From Armatimonas sp043757465 (GTDB lineage Bacteria; Armatimonadota; Armatimonadia; Armatimonadales; Armatimonadaceae), in assembly GCF_043757465.1 (NCBI RefSeq), contig NZ_JAYVPL010000066.1, forward strand, positions 1-64,000: DNA of 64,000 nucleotides, written 5' to 3'. The notes below the pieces were generated by a model. It was not told the origin of the DNA and ran no database searches. It was given only the letters and a program-made list of their open reading frames with translations. Every line of letters starts with the position of its first letter. Positions within the stretch are counted from its first letter, which is position 1. The position numbers and the translations under genes were made by a program. Positions 1 through 7,352 of this stretch are shown here, in pieces.

Positions 1-19
1 AGCCGAAGCCACAGAAGAA

Positions 20-43
20 GTGGGCATCCTAAGAGATGCCCAC
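20..43. repeat. Perfect 9-bp inverted repeat at the mod gene boundary
   Basis: GTGGGCATC (20-28) and GATGCCCAC (35-43) are perfect complements around a 6-nt loop. The loop contains the in-frame TAA (30-32) that closes the mod reading frame upstream, and the first in-frame ATG (36) lies inside the right arm. It could be a terminator-like hairpin of a preceding gene or a scar of a rearrangement that removed the N-terminal half of mod. The window edge prevents a decision. Confidence 0.6.
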
Positions 44-1265
44 GTATCCCAAGCGGTCACGGAGCAAGCTCCGGGGAATGTACCCGTATGCGATTCACCC
101 TATTACGCAACAGCCTTGTAAAATACCTGATGCAGGGTGGCGTTATGCAACATTAAATACAATGCTAAAACAAATTGATCTGAAACTAGTGGAGTTTCGT
201 GAAGATCATACTCAGCCACCTTACCGAAAAGCTCATTTATTGCCAGTTCCTGATGCAATAGAAGATAATTTAGATATAGATTCTGAAGAAGAAAATGACG
301 AAGAAGAAGATGAAGTTGCAGGACTTCAAGTAATGCCTAGTGTCATTTATCGCCAATCACAGGTTTCTGTAAAATATCTCCGTCAGCTAATGGGATATAA
401 AGCATTTGATAATCCAAAAGATCATGAAGTATTGTCAACAATTATTCAATATACAACAAAACAAAACAGCTTAATTTTTGATTTTTATGGAGGTTCAGGA
501 ACAACAGCACATGCAGTTATAAGTTTAAACCGTCAACATGATTTAAAGCAACGAAATTATGTTCTTACAGAAATGGGTTCACACTTTAACACAGTCTTAA
601 AACCTAGGCTTCTTAAAGCTGCATATTCTCCTGATTGGAAAATAGGAAAGCCACAAAAGCGTGATGATGGGATTTCGCATACGATTAAATATCTAAAGCT
701 AGAGTCGTATGAAGATGCTTTGAATAACTTGAACCTGACGCGGCCTGAAGGGGTGCAGAAGACGCTGACGGAGGCGGAGGATACGGCGGGGATTCTGACG
801 GAGTATTACACCGAGCACATGACCGGCATCGAAGCACGTGGCTCTAAGACCTTGGTGGATATGAACGCACTAGAGGAGCCATTTTTCTACACCCTGAAAG
901 TTGCCACGGGTGGCGTAGGGGTAACAACGGAGCGAGCCGTGGACGTAATCGAGACGTTTTATTATCTGCTAGGCTTGCGGGTGAAGCGGCGCTTTACGGT
1001 AGACGGCGTGCGCGTGAGTGAGGGAACTACCGCACGCGGCGAGAAAGTGCTGGTGCTCTGGCGCTCCGTGAAAGCCGTCAGCGATGAGGCACTCAAGGCA
1101 CTCTGGATTAAGGAGAACTGGGAGGAGAAAATTAGCCCCGCACTGATCTATGTCAATGGCCCTACCTCTCTACAAACACTTTGCCCTCCCACGGCGCGAT
1201 GGAGTGTCTTGCGAACCGAGCACGAGTTTGCACGGCTGATGAACACCATTGAGGAGATTAAATAG
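36..1265 (+). CDS. Type III-like DNA methyltransferase (Mod), C-terminal part only
   Basis: This is a 409-residue adenine/cytosine-N methyltransferase fragment of the type III Mod kind. The SAM-binding motif I (FDFYGGSGTTAHAV, about residues 148-161) and the flanking Mod signature (GMYPYAIHPITQQ, WRYATLNTML) are clear. In beta-class Mods the catalytic DPPY lies N-terminal to motif I. It is absent here, and an in-frame TAA at 30-32 separates this ORF from whatever precedes it, so the gene is N-terminally truncated, split or frameshifted. An acidic stretch occupies residues 78-93. Bases ~100-715 are strikingly AT-rich, whereas the remainder (residues ~230-409) has the GC-rich codons of the neighbourhood, indicating a recombinant gene. 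Its stop is immediately followed by the res start at 1266. ATG 36 is simply the first in-frame start. Confidence 0.75.
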   Translation: MPTYPKRSRSKLRGMYPYAIHPITQQPCKIPDAGWRYATLNTMLKQIDLKLVEFREDHTQPPYRKAHLLPVPDAIEDNLDIDSEEENDEEEDEVAGLQVMPSVIYRQSQVSVKYLRQLMGYKAFDNPKDHEVLSTIIQYTTKQNSLIFDFYGGSGTTAHAVISLNRQHDLKQRNYVLTEMGSHFNTVLKPRLLKAAYSPDWKIGKPQKRDDGISHTIKYLKLESYEDALNNLNLTRPEGVQKTLTEAEDTAGILTEYYTEHMTGIEARGSKTLVDMNALEEPFFYTLKVATGGVGVTTERAVDVIETFYYLLGLRVKRRFTVDGVRVSEGTTARGEKVLVLWRSVKAVSDEALKALWIKENWEEKISPALIYVNGPTSLQTLCPPTARWSVLRTEHEFARLMNTIEEIK

Positions 1266-4200
1266 ATGGGGAGAAAACCTACAAACTCCCCCGCTGGCGG
1301 GGGCCGGGGGGCTGCTATTCCTGCGCCAAAGCTTGCCTTTCACCAGCGCCTCGTACTTTTTGAGTGGCTTTTCTCTCTCTTTGGCAAGCACACGCTAGAG
1401 GAGCTAGTACAGCGCACTCGCTTAGACGATACCGACTGCGAGCGAATCAACGCCGATGGCACCAGCGGCTTTTACCACGCCCTCAAACCCTGCTGGGACA
1501 CCTATCATTCCCCCCGCCGGGCGGGGGATAGGGGGTTGGATAGCCTCTTAACCTACGATGCAAACATCATTGCCCACTGGCGACAGATCACCCGCAACCG
1601 CCCCGGCGGCGATACTCTCACCCCAAAATACTTTCAGTACCTTGCCCTGCTCTTCACCGAGATTCTCTTAGAGCGCTGGTTTGCCGATAGCGCACAGCTA
1701 ACGGAAGACATAAACGGATATATCCGTGGCTGGAATATCGGCAAGGATGCAGGAAGCCAGATAGAGCTTTACGATCCCAAAGACACACCGCTCAATAAGC
1801 TCGCTTTCTGGACAGCCACAGGCTCCGGCAAAACCTGGATTTTTCACATTAATCTCTTGCAGTTTAAGCACTACTGGAAACGCTACCGCCCCTCTGAGCG
1901 CATTGACCATATTTTTCTCTTAACCATCGGCGAGGATTTATCCAAGCAGCACCGCGACGAGCTCACTCTCTCAGGAATAGACAACGAGGCATTTAAAAAA
2001 GGCAGTAACTTACTTTCTGGCGAAACTGTCGAGGTGCTAGAGGTCAGCAAGCTGAAAGAGACCAGCGGCAACGTAACGGTAGCAGTGAGCGCTTTAGCAG
2101 GCAAGAACCTGGTTTTTGTGGACGAAGGTCATAGAGGCTCTTCGGGCGATGTGCTCATGGGCTTTCGGGATGCTCTTGTCACGGAGGGCGGCTTCTCATT
2201 TGAGTACAGCGCGACATTTGGGCAGGCGATGGCAGGGGCAGTAAAGACAAAACCCGGCTTTGTGCAGAGCTACTGCCGCGCCGTAGCAATGGACTACTCC
2301 TACCGATACTTCCACGCTGATGGTCATGGGAAAGACTACGACATTCTCAATATCGCCGAGGGCGTAGACAAAGACAATAAAGCCAAGTACCGCTATCTGG
2401 TCGGGTGCGTGCTGACGTTCTATCAGCAGCGCCGCCTCTACACCAATAGAGGAATGTCCCCCGAGCTGGCACGCTACCGACTTGAGACCCCTTTATGGAT
2501 ATTTGTCGGGGATACGGTCAATGCCGTGCGCCGCGAGGGCGGCAAAGACACGTCCGATATTACCGACATCTTGCTTTTTCTTGCCTGGTTCTTAAAAGAA
2601 GAAGCCGCCGCCACGGAGGATATAGAGCGCTTGCTCAATGGCACCGATGGCCTGGTGACATCGGGACTAACCGCCAGCAGTATCTTTGCCAATCGCTTTG
2701 ATTATATTCGAGAGCTTGGGCTACGCGGCACAGACCTTTGGCGCGATATTTGCCAGACCGTGTTTAACAACCCCAGCGGCGGAATACTCAAGGTGGAGCC
2801 CCGGCGCGGCACACCGGGCGAGATGGGTTTAAAGGTGGGCGAGGCAGAGCACTTTGGCATGATTAGTGTCGGAGATGGCGACAAGCTGATTCCCATGCTA
2901 GAGGAGCGTCAAGAACTAGCCGTCCAGCGTACCGATATTAGTGTCAATCTCTTTGACCGAATTGCCGCCCCGAACTCCCCTATTAATATACTTATCGGAG
3001 CGCAGAAATTCAACACCGGCTGGAACAGCCCCCGCGTTTCTACGATGGGCTTGCTTAATGTGGGCAAGGGCGAGGGCACTGAGATCATCCAGCTCTTTGG
3101 ACGTGGGGTGCGCCTCATGGGATTTGATGGTTGCCTGCGTCGTAGCCGCTATGTGGTCAGAGCAGACAGCCCCCACCCCGAGAAACTTTCTCTCTTAGAA
3201 ACGCTTCATATCTTTGGCCTCAACGCCGACTACATGCTCAAGTTTCAGGAAGACCTCGCCCGTGGCGGCGTTACCACCGAGCCAACTCAAAAAAACATCG
3301 AAGTCAGCTTTAAGCCCGTCATTCCGCCTCTTCCGACCAACCCGTACCTTAAAAATCTGCGCCTCAAAGACGGCATAGACTTCCTCAAAGATGGCCCCAT
3401 TGTTCACCTCACCAGCATCGTTCCCGACAGGCTGATTAAACTGCCACTTTCTTTAGACTGGTACGCCCGCGTGGGTCGTAACACGGGCAGCGATACTGCC
3501 GCTACTGCAAATCTGGGCGGAGCACAAGAAGCCAAGCTTAGCAAACAACATATTGCCTGGCTAGACATTCCCCTACTGTGCCGCGACTTAGAGGACGAAA
3601 AACGCCGCAAAAACTATCACAAGCTTTTAATTTCTCCCGAAGCCATTCAGCAGCTCCTCACCCAGCGCGACGACTGGTATACCCTTACCTGCCCTCCTGA
3701 TGTGCTTGCTTTTACCAACCTCAGCCGTATCGGAGAAGTGCAGCGCATAGCCTATGCCCTCCTCTGCAAGCACATGGAGCGCCTCTGGGCGTACCACCGC
3801 GACGAGTGGGAAAAAACCCGCTTTGAGATTCGGCACTTGGATGAAACCGATGCCAACTTCCAGTTCACCTACGAGCTCAGCATCAAACCCGAGCAAACTG
3901 CCGCTGCCAGTGTTGCAAAAAGCATTGCCAGTAAAGTAGGAGAAACAAATACCACATCTACTATTGCTAATGGCTGGACAGCGTTTACTTACAACAAGCA
4001 CCTCTACTGGCCCTTGCTCAATTTTTCTGGCACAGGAGTCAGCATCAAACCTGGTCCTGTCGCCCTTAACACCGACGAGCTAGAGTTTGTCAAAGACCTT
4101 GAAGCCTACACCAAAAAAGAAGCCCATAGTTTTCTTGCCGACAAACAACTCTATCTTCTCCGCAACCAGACACGCGGCGGGGGAATTGGCTTTTTTGAAA

Positions 4201-4556
4201 ACGACAACTTCCATCCTGACTTCATCCTCTGGATTCTCCACAAGAACAAGCAATACGTTACCTACCTAGACCCCAAAGGAATCCGCAACCTGGAGGGCGG
4301 CTTAAACGGAAAGAAAGCAAGGCTTTTTGAGCACCTCTGGAACACCATCGAACCCGAGCTAGCCGACACCAACCTAGTCTTAAACTCATTTCTTATCTCT
4401 AACACCCGCAAGCGCGAGCTTGATTGGCTTCCCAACACCAATCTTGATACAATATTTACCGAAGCTCACGTACTGCTTCAAAAAGACAACAAAGAAACCT
4501 ACATCACCGAGCTAATCAACCACATTTTCGAGACACGCAACAAGCCTAAAAAATAG
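1266..4556 (+). CDS. Type III-like restriction subunit (Res), DEAD/DEAH helicase-nuclease
   Basis: This 1096-residue ATP-dependent translocase/nuclease is expected to pair with Mod to cleave unmodified DNA. Visible motifs are Walker A (ATGSGKT, ~residues 184-190), a DEAH-like Walker B (VFVDEGH, ~282-288), motif III (YSATF), and a late helicase motif (IIQLFGRGVRL, ~residue 610). At the C-terminus HPDF (~982) is followed by YLDPKG (~1002), the PD-(D/E)xK nuclease arrangement with Asp in the (D/E) position. The start codon follows the mod stop directly (TAG-ATG). Two GC-rich palindromic repeats (1284-1315 and 1506-1540) are read in frame near the N-terminus and add SPAGGGRG- and SPRRAGDRG-like segments outside the catalytic core. 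Assignment to a type III-like system rests on gene order and motifs. Confidence 0.85.
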   Translation: MGRKPTNSPAGGGRGAAIPAPKLAFHQRLVLFEWLFSLFGKHTLEELVQRTRLDDTDCERINADGTSGFYHALKPCWDTYHSPRRAGDRGLDSLLTYDANIIAHWRQITRNRPGGDTLTPKYFQYLALLFTEILLERWFADSAQLTEDINGYIRGWNIGKDAGSQIELYDPKDTPLNKLAFWTATGSGKTWIFHINLLQFKHYWKRYRPSERIDHIFLLTIGEDLSKQHRDELTLSGIDNEAFKKGSNLLSGETVEVLEVSKLKETSGNVTVAVSALAGKNLVFVDEGHRGSSGDVLMGFRDALVTEGGFSFEYSATFGQAMAGAVKTKPGFVQSYCRAVAMDYSYRYFHADGHGKDYDILNIAEGVDKDNKAKYRYLVGCVLTFYQQRRLYTNRGMSPELARYRLETPLWIFVGDTVNAVRREGGKDTSDITDILLFLAWFLKEEAAATEDIERLLNGTDGLVTSGLTASSIFANRFDYIRELGLRGTDLWRDICQTVFNNPSGGILKVEPRRGTPGEMGLKVGEAEHFGMISVGDGDKLIPMLEERQELAVQRTDISVNLFDRIAAPNSPINILIGAQKFNTGWNSPRVSTMGLLNVGKGEGTEIIQLFGRGVRLMGFDGCLRRSRYVVRADSPHPEKLSLLETLHIFGLNADYMLKFQEDLARGGVTTEPTQKNIEVSFKPVIPPLPTNPYLKNLRLKDGIDFLKDGPIVHLTSIVPDRLIKLPLSLDWYARVGRNTGSDTAATANLGGAQEAKLSKQHIAWLDIPLLCRDLEDEKRRKNYHKLLISPEAIQQLLTQRDDWYTLTCPPDVLAFTNLSRIGEVQRIAYALLCKHMERLWAYHRDEWEKTRFEIRHLDETDANFQFTYELSIKPEQTAAASVAKSIASKVGETNTTSTIANGWTAFTYNKHLYWPLLNFSGTGVSIKPGPVALNTDELEFVKDLEAYTKKEAHSFLADKQLYLLRNQTRGGGIGFFENDNFHPDFILWILHKNKQYVTYLDPKGIRNLEGGLNGKKARLFEHLWNTIEPELADTNLVLNSFLISNTRKRELDWLPNTNLDTIFTEAHVLLQKDNKETYITELINHIFETRNKPKK
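1284..1315 (+). repeat. GC-rich palindromic repeat, copy 1 (in-frame in res)
   Basis: The core CCCCCGCTGGCGGGGG is followed by CCGGGGGG. It encodes residues near position 8-15 of Res (SPAGGGRG). The same motif recurs at 1506, 28731 (reverse), 29591 (reverse) and 55514. Confidence 0.7.
1506..1540 (+). repeat. GC-rich palindromic repeat, copy 2 (in-frame in res)
   Basis: CCCCCCGCCGGGCGGGGG followed by ATAGGGGGTT. It is read as SPRRAGDRGLD in Res. It matches the reverse complement of the copy at 29591-29633 almost base for base. Confidence 0.7.
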
Positions 4557-4586
4557 CAAAACAACACTAATAAGAAAGACAACATC

Positions 4587-5285
4587 ATGGAAGAACAACC
4601 ACAGGCCATTGAAGAAAAAACAGCTATCGTAGAAAAAAAGCGGAAAAACTCAGAACAAGACCAGCGCATCCAGAACGACATCACGGAGACCGCTGTAATG
4701 CTTCAAAACATCGAGAGTGACAGTGAGCTAAAGTCTGCTCTAAATGGAGCAGGCATTGATGATGATGAGCTAGATCTAGGAAAAGCCAAGCAGACTGCTT
4801 CTCAAGATGGCTACAATACACGACAAGACTCTATCGGTGCTGAAGAAAGCGCCAACAACACTCTCAAAGTAGTCTGGCCTATCATCGAAGCCGAGGCCAT
4901 AGATATCCGAGAAGTCCTGCGTGCGCGTTTCTCTGATAGCGGCAACCGTCGCGCTCTAGGCATTGTCGGCAACCTTCCCCAAGACCGTCAAAAAACCATC
5001 ACTGTCATGCGGGCCACTTACAGCGAGTGCAAAAAGCCAGAGTACCAAACTATCCTCAGCAAGTCTGGCTATGGTATCTCTGCCATCGATGAATATTTAG
5101 GTAATCTTACCACCGCAGAAAACGCCATCTCCGCCGCTCGAAAAGCCGTCGCCGATGGAAAACGTGCCACCACACTACGCAATGCCGCCATCAAAGATCT
5201 TCGCCAGTGGGTCAGCATGGTAAAACGCATCGCCAAGCGTGCCCTCCGCACCCGCCCCGATCTCTTAGACAAGCTTGGGATATAA
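4587..5285 (+). CDS. Hypothetical protein, third gene of the restriction locus
   Basis: This is a 232-residue soluble protein that I do not recognise. The N-terminal ~60 residues are Glu/Lys/Gln-rich and look helical or coiled-coil. The C-terminal third is strongly basic (SMVKRIAKRALRTRP) and Ala-rich-helical, which would suit DNA binding or contact with the Res/Mod complex. There is no signal peptide or membrane segment. It begins 30 nt after res, so it is probably co-transcribed. Its codon use is AT-richer than the following SDR gene. Its role could be an accessory factor or an unrelated passenger; the position is the only functional clue. Confidence 0.75.
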   Translation: MEEQPQAIEEKTAIVEKKRKNSEQDQRIQNDITETAVMLQNIESDSELKSALNGAGIDDDELDLGKAKQTASQDGYNTRQDSIGAEESANNTLKVVWPIIEAEAIDIREVLRARFSDSGNRRALGIVGNLPQDRQKTITVMRATYSECKKPEYQTILSKSGYGISAIDEYLGNLTTAENAISAARKAVADGKRATTLRNAAIKDLRQWVSMVKRIAKRALRTRPDLLDKLGI

Positions 5286-5289
5286 AAAA

Positions 5290-6021
5290 ATGCCCTCCAG
5301 GGAACTGACAGACAAAGTGGCGCTTGTGACGGGTGCGTCGCGTGGCATCGGCGCGGCGACGGCGTTATTACTGGCGGAAGGCGGCACCGATGTCGTCATC
5401 AACTACCGAAGCAAAGCCCCCCGTGCGGAGGAAGTCGCGGCGCAGGTTGAGTCTCTTGGGCGGCAGGCGCTGCTCGCCCAGGCCGATATCACCGACGCAG
5501 CGGAGCGCAGTGCGATGGCTGAGAGCGTCCGAGCGCACTTCGGCCACTTAGACCTGCTCATTCTCAATGCCAGCGGGGGCATGGAGAAGGACAAAGAGGC
5601 AGGCTATGCGCTGCGCCTCAACCGCGACGCACAGCTTGCCACGCTCGATGCGCTCTTGCCGCTGATGGCTCCGGGCAGCCGCGTCGTCTTTGTCACTAGC
5701 CACTGGGCGCATTTCTACGGCACGTATCCCGTCGCGCCTGTCTACGAAGCCGTCGCGGCGAGTAAGAAAGCAGGTGAGGACGCGCTCCGTGCCCGAATCC
5801 CCGAGCTAGCAGCACGCGGCATTCGCTTGACGATTGTCAGCGGCGACGGCATTGAGGGGACTATCACCGTGAAGCTTCTGGAGCGTGTGCAGCGAGGCGC
5901 ACTAGACAGCAGCCGGGACCTTCCCACCATAGCGGAGTTCGCCGCCGCCATTGTCGCCTCCGCCACCGACGACAGCCTACCGTCGGGGCACATCGCTTTT
6001 ATCGGGTCTATTGAGCCGTGA
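5290..6021 (+). CDS. SDR-family NAD(P)-dependent oxidoreductase
   Basis: This is a cytoplasmic short-chain dehydrogenase/reductase of about 243 residues. The nucleotide-binding TGASRGIG lies near the N-terminus, NASGG stands in the NNAG position, and a Ser (VTSHW) and a Tyr/Lys pair (YEAVAASK) form the usual catalytic set. Asn-Tyr-Arg after the second strand (VINYRSK) suggests NADP(H). The substrate cannot be inferred. I chose ATG 5290; a TTG at 5275 in the same frame would overlap the previous stop. The 3' end overlaps the convergent gene at 5977 by 45 bp. Confidence 0.85.
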   Translation: MPSRELTDKVALVTGASRGIGAATALLLAEGGTDVVINYRSKAPRAEEVAAQVESLGRQALLAQADITDAAERSAMAESVRAHFGHLDLLILNASGGMEKDKEAGYALRLNRDAQLATLDALLPLMAPGSRVVFVTSHWAHFYGTYPVAPVYEAVAASKKAGEDALRARIPELAARGIRLTIVSGDGIEGTITVKLLERVQRGALDSSRDLPTIAEFAAAIVASATDDSLPSGHIAFIGSIEP

Positions 6022-7212
6022 ACGAATCTGGGTGAGTGTTCCGCAGGTCAGGGCGAGATCGTAGGTGAAGACCATTCCAGGCGTGATGGCGAACTTGGCC
6101 AGCGGCGCAAAGTAGGAGCAGCTCCCGTGCTCCGGCTTGCCGTCGCCGAAGCGGTAGCAGGTCAGCTCATCCGCGAGGGGCACTTTCGCTCCGACCCCAA
6201 ACTCGTCTTTGTCCACATAGGCCGCCCAGTGCTCGGGGAGCTTTCGACTCTCATTGGGCCAGCCAGGTTTACTGCGCGCTGCCTCGTCGCCCCCGATCAC
6301 CAGTGTGTCGAGATCAGGCTCTAAGAAAATGGCGGGAATCTCATGGTGGCGGCTTGCGTGAGAGTGCGTCCCCGAGTACGTAAGCCGGTATTTGACATGC
6401 GCCACATCGCCTTTGAGTGTGATCCACTGCTCAAAAACTGCCTCGGGCAAGTCCGTGCAACCCGCCCAGTTGCGCCCCATACTCTTGGCATAGAGTGTGG
6501 TCTTCGTCTGCTTAAGCGCAAGCACTTTTGCGGCTGTGCCTTTATAATCCCCGCCCTGCACGGGGTTCCAGCGCCAGGGTTTGTTGCCCCAGATCGAGCC
6601 GTCGTCGTCGCCGTAGTAGCTCTGCTGGACGAGGCGCCCGTGGTCCCAGTGATTGAGCAAGTTACGCCCCGACTTGGAGAGCGAGAGCCAGCCAATCGCC
6701 GCCCCCGACGACACTTTCACGCCAATCCGAATTTTTCCATTGTCCAGATGTGCCCACTTCTCCGCAGGCGGCAAAGCTCCCACCGGCTCGGCATCTTTGA
6801 GGCCGGTGAACCTCCACTCACGAATAAGCTTTCCGTCGGTATCCTTCAACCGCAGCCATGCAAGCTCGATCTCGCCACGCCCCTGAAACGGATCAAGCCG
6901 TAGCCCGGTGAGCGCCCCTTTAACGGGTAACTCCACGCGTAGTTCCTGCCATTTTTCGCCGGGAGTGTAGCCCACTCGAGTGCACCGGGAAGGCGCGAAT
7001 GCACCACTCGCATCGCTCCAAAACACTTCACATGAGCCCTGGACACGCGTTCTCTGTCGCCACTCAAGAGTTAGTGTGCCACTTGCGGCGATCACTTCCG
7101 CCAGCATAACATAGGGATCCTCCCCCAACGAGCGCATCACAAGGCTCCCCTTCCGCACTCCCAGAGAGCAGTCATGTTCCGCCCGCCAGCCGCCAAGCTC
7201 TTGTTGTTTCAT
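5977..7212 (-). CDS. Hypothetical protein, probably carbohydrate-related beta-sandwich
   Basis: This 411-residue protein has no recognisable catalytic motif. The N-terminal ~130 residues read as a beta-rich domain (TLTLEWRQRTRVQGSCEVFW) like those used for carbohydrate binding. The rest, with RIGVKVSSGAAIGWLSLS, Trp/Tyr-rich strands and an HHEIPAIF segment, resembles galactose-mutarotase-like or glycosidase-associated folds seen in Armatimonadota and Planctomycetes proteins of unknown function. No signal peptide is visible. The start ATG at 7212 is supported by a TACGCT -10 hexamer 6 nt upstream (7219-7224). The gene converges on the SDR gene with 45 bp of shared coding sequence. Confidence 0.7.
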   Translation of the reverse strand: MKQQELGGWRAEHDCSLGVRKGSLVMRSLGEDPYVMLAEVIAASGTLTLEWRQRTRVQGSCEVFWSDASGAFAPSRCTRVGYTPGEKWQELRVELPVKGALTGLRLDPFQGRGEIELAWLRLKDTDGKLIREWRFTGLKDAEPVGALPPAEKWAHLDNGKIRIGVKVSSGAAIGWLSLSKSGRNLLNHWDHGRLVQQSYYGDDDGSIWGNKPWRWNPVQGGDYKGTAAKVLALKQTKTTLYAKSMGRNWAGCTDLPEAVFEQWITLKGDVAHVKYRLTYSGTHSHASRHHEIPAIFLEPDLDTLVIGGDEAARSKPGWPNESRKLPEHWAAYVDKDEFGVGAKVPLADELTCYRFGDGKPEHGSCSYFAPLAKFAITPGMVFTYDLALTCGTLTQIRSRLNRPDKSDVPRR

Positions 7213-7218
7213 AATTTC

Positions 7219-7224
7219 AGCGTA
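7219..7224 (-). promoter_or_regulatory. -10 hexamer TACGCT, leaderless start of the 7212 gene
   Basis: On the minus strand TACGCT lies 6 nt before the ATG. That spacing puts the predicted transcription start at or next to the start codon. Confidence 0.5.
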
Positions 7225-7352
7225 CCTGATTTTCAGCCCACTGAGACGCTAGTTGTGAATTACGTTTTCAAGGAATAACATTACTGATGTACGCCCCCTT
7301 GTCACCCAAACCCAGGCCGATAGTGCCCTGATCGCCAAGCTTGCAGCGCTAG

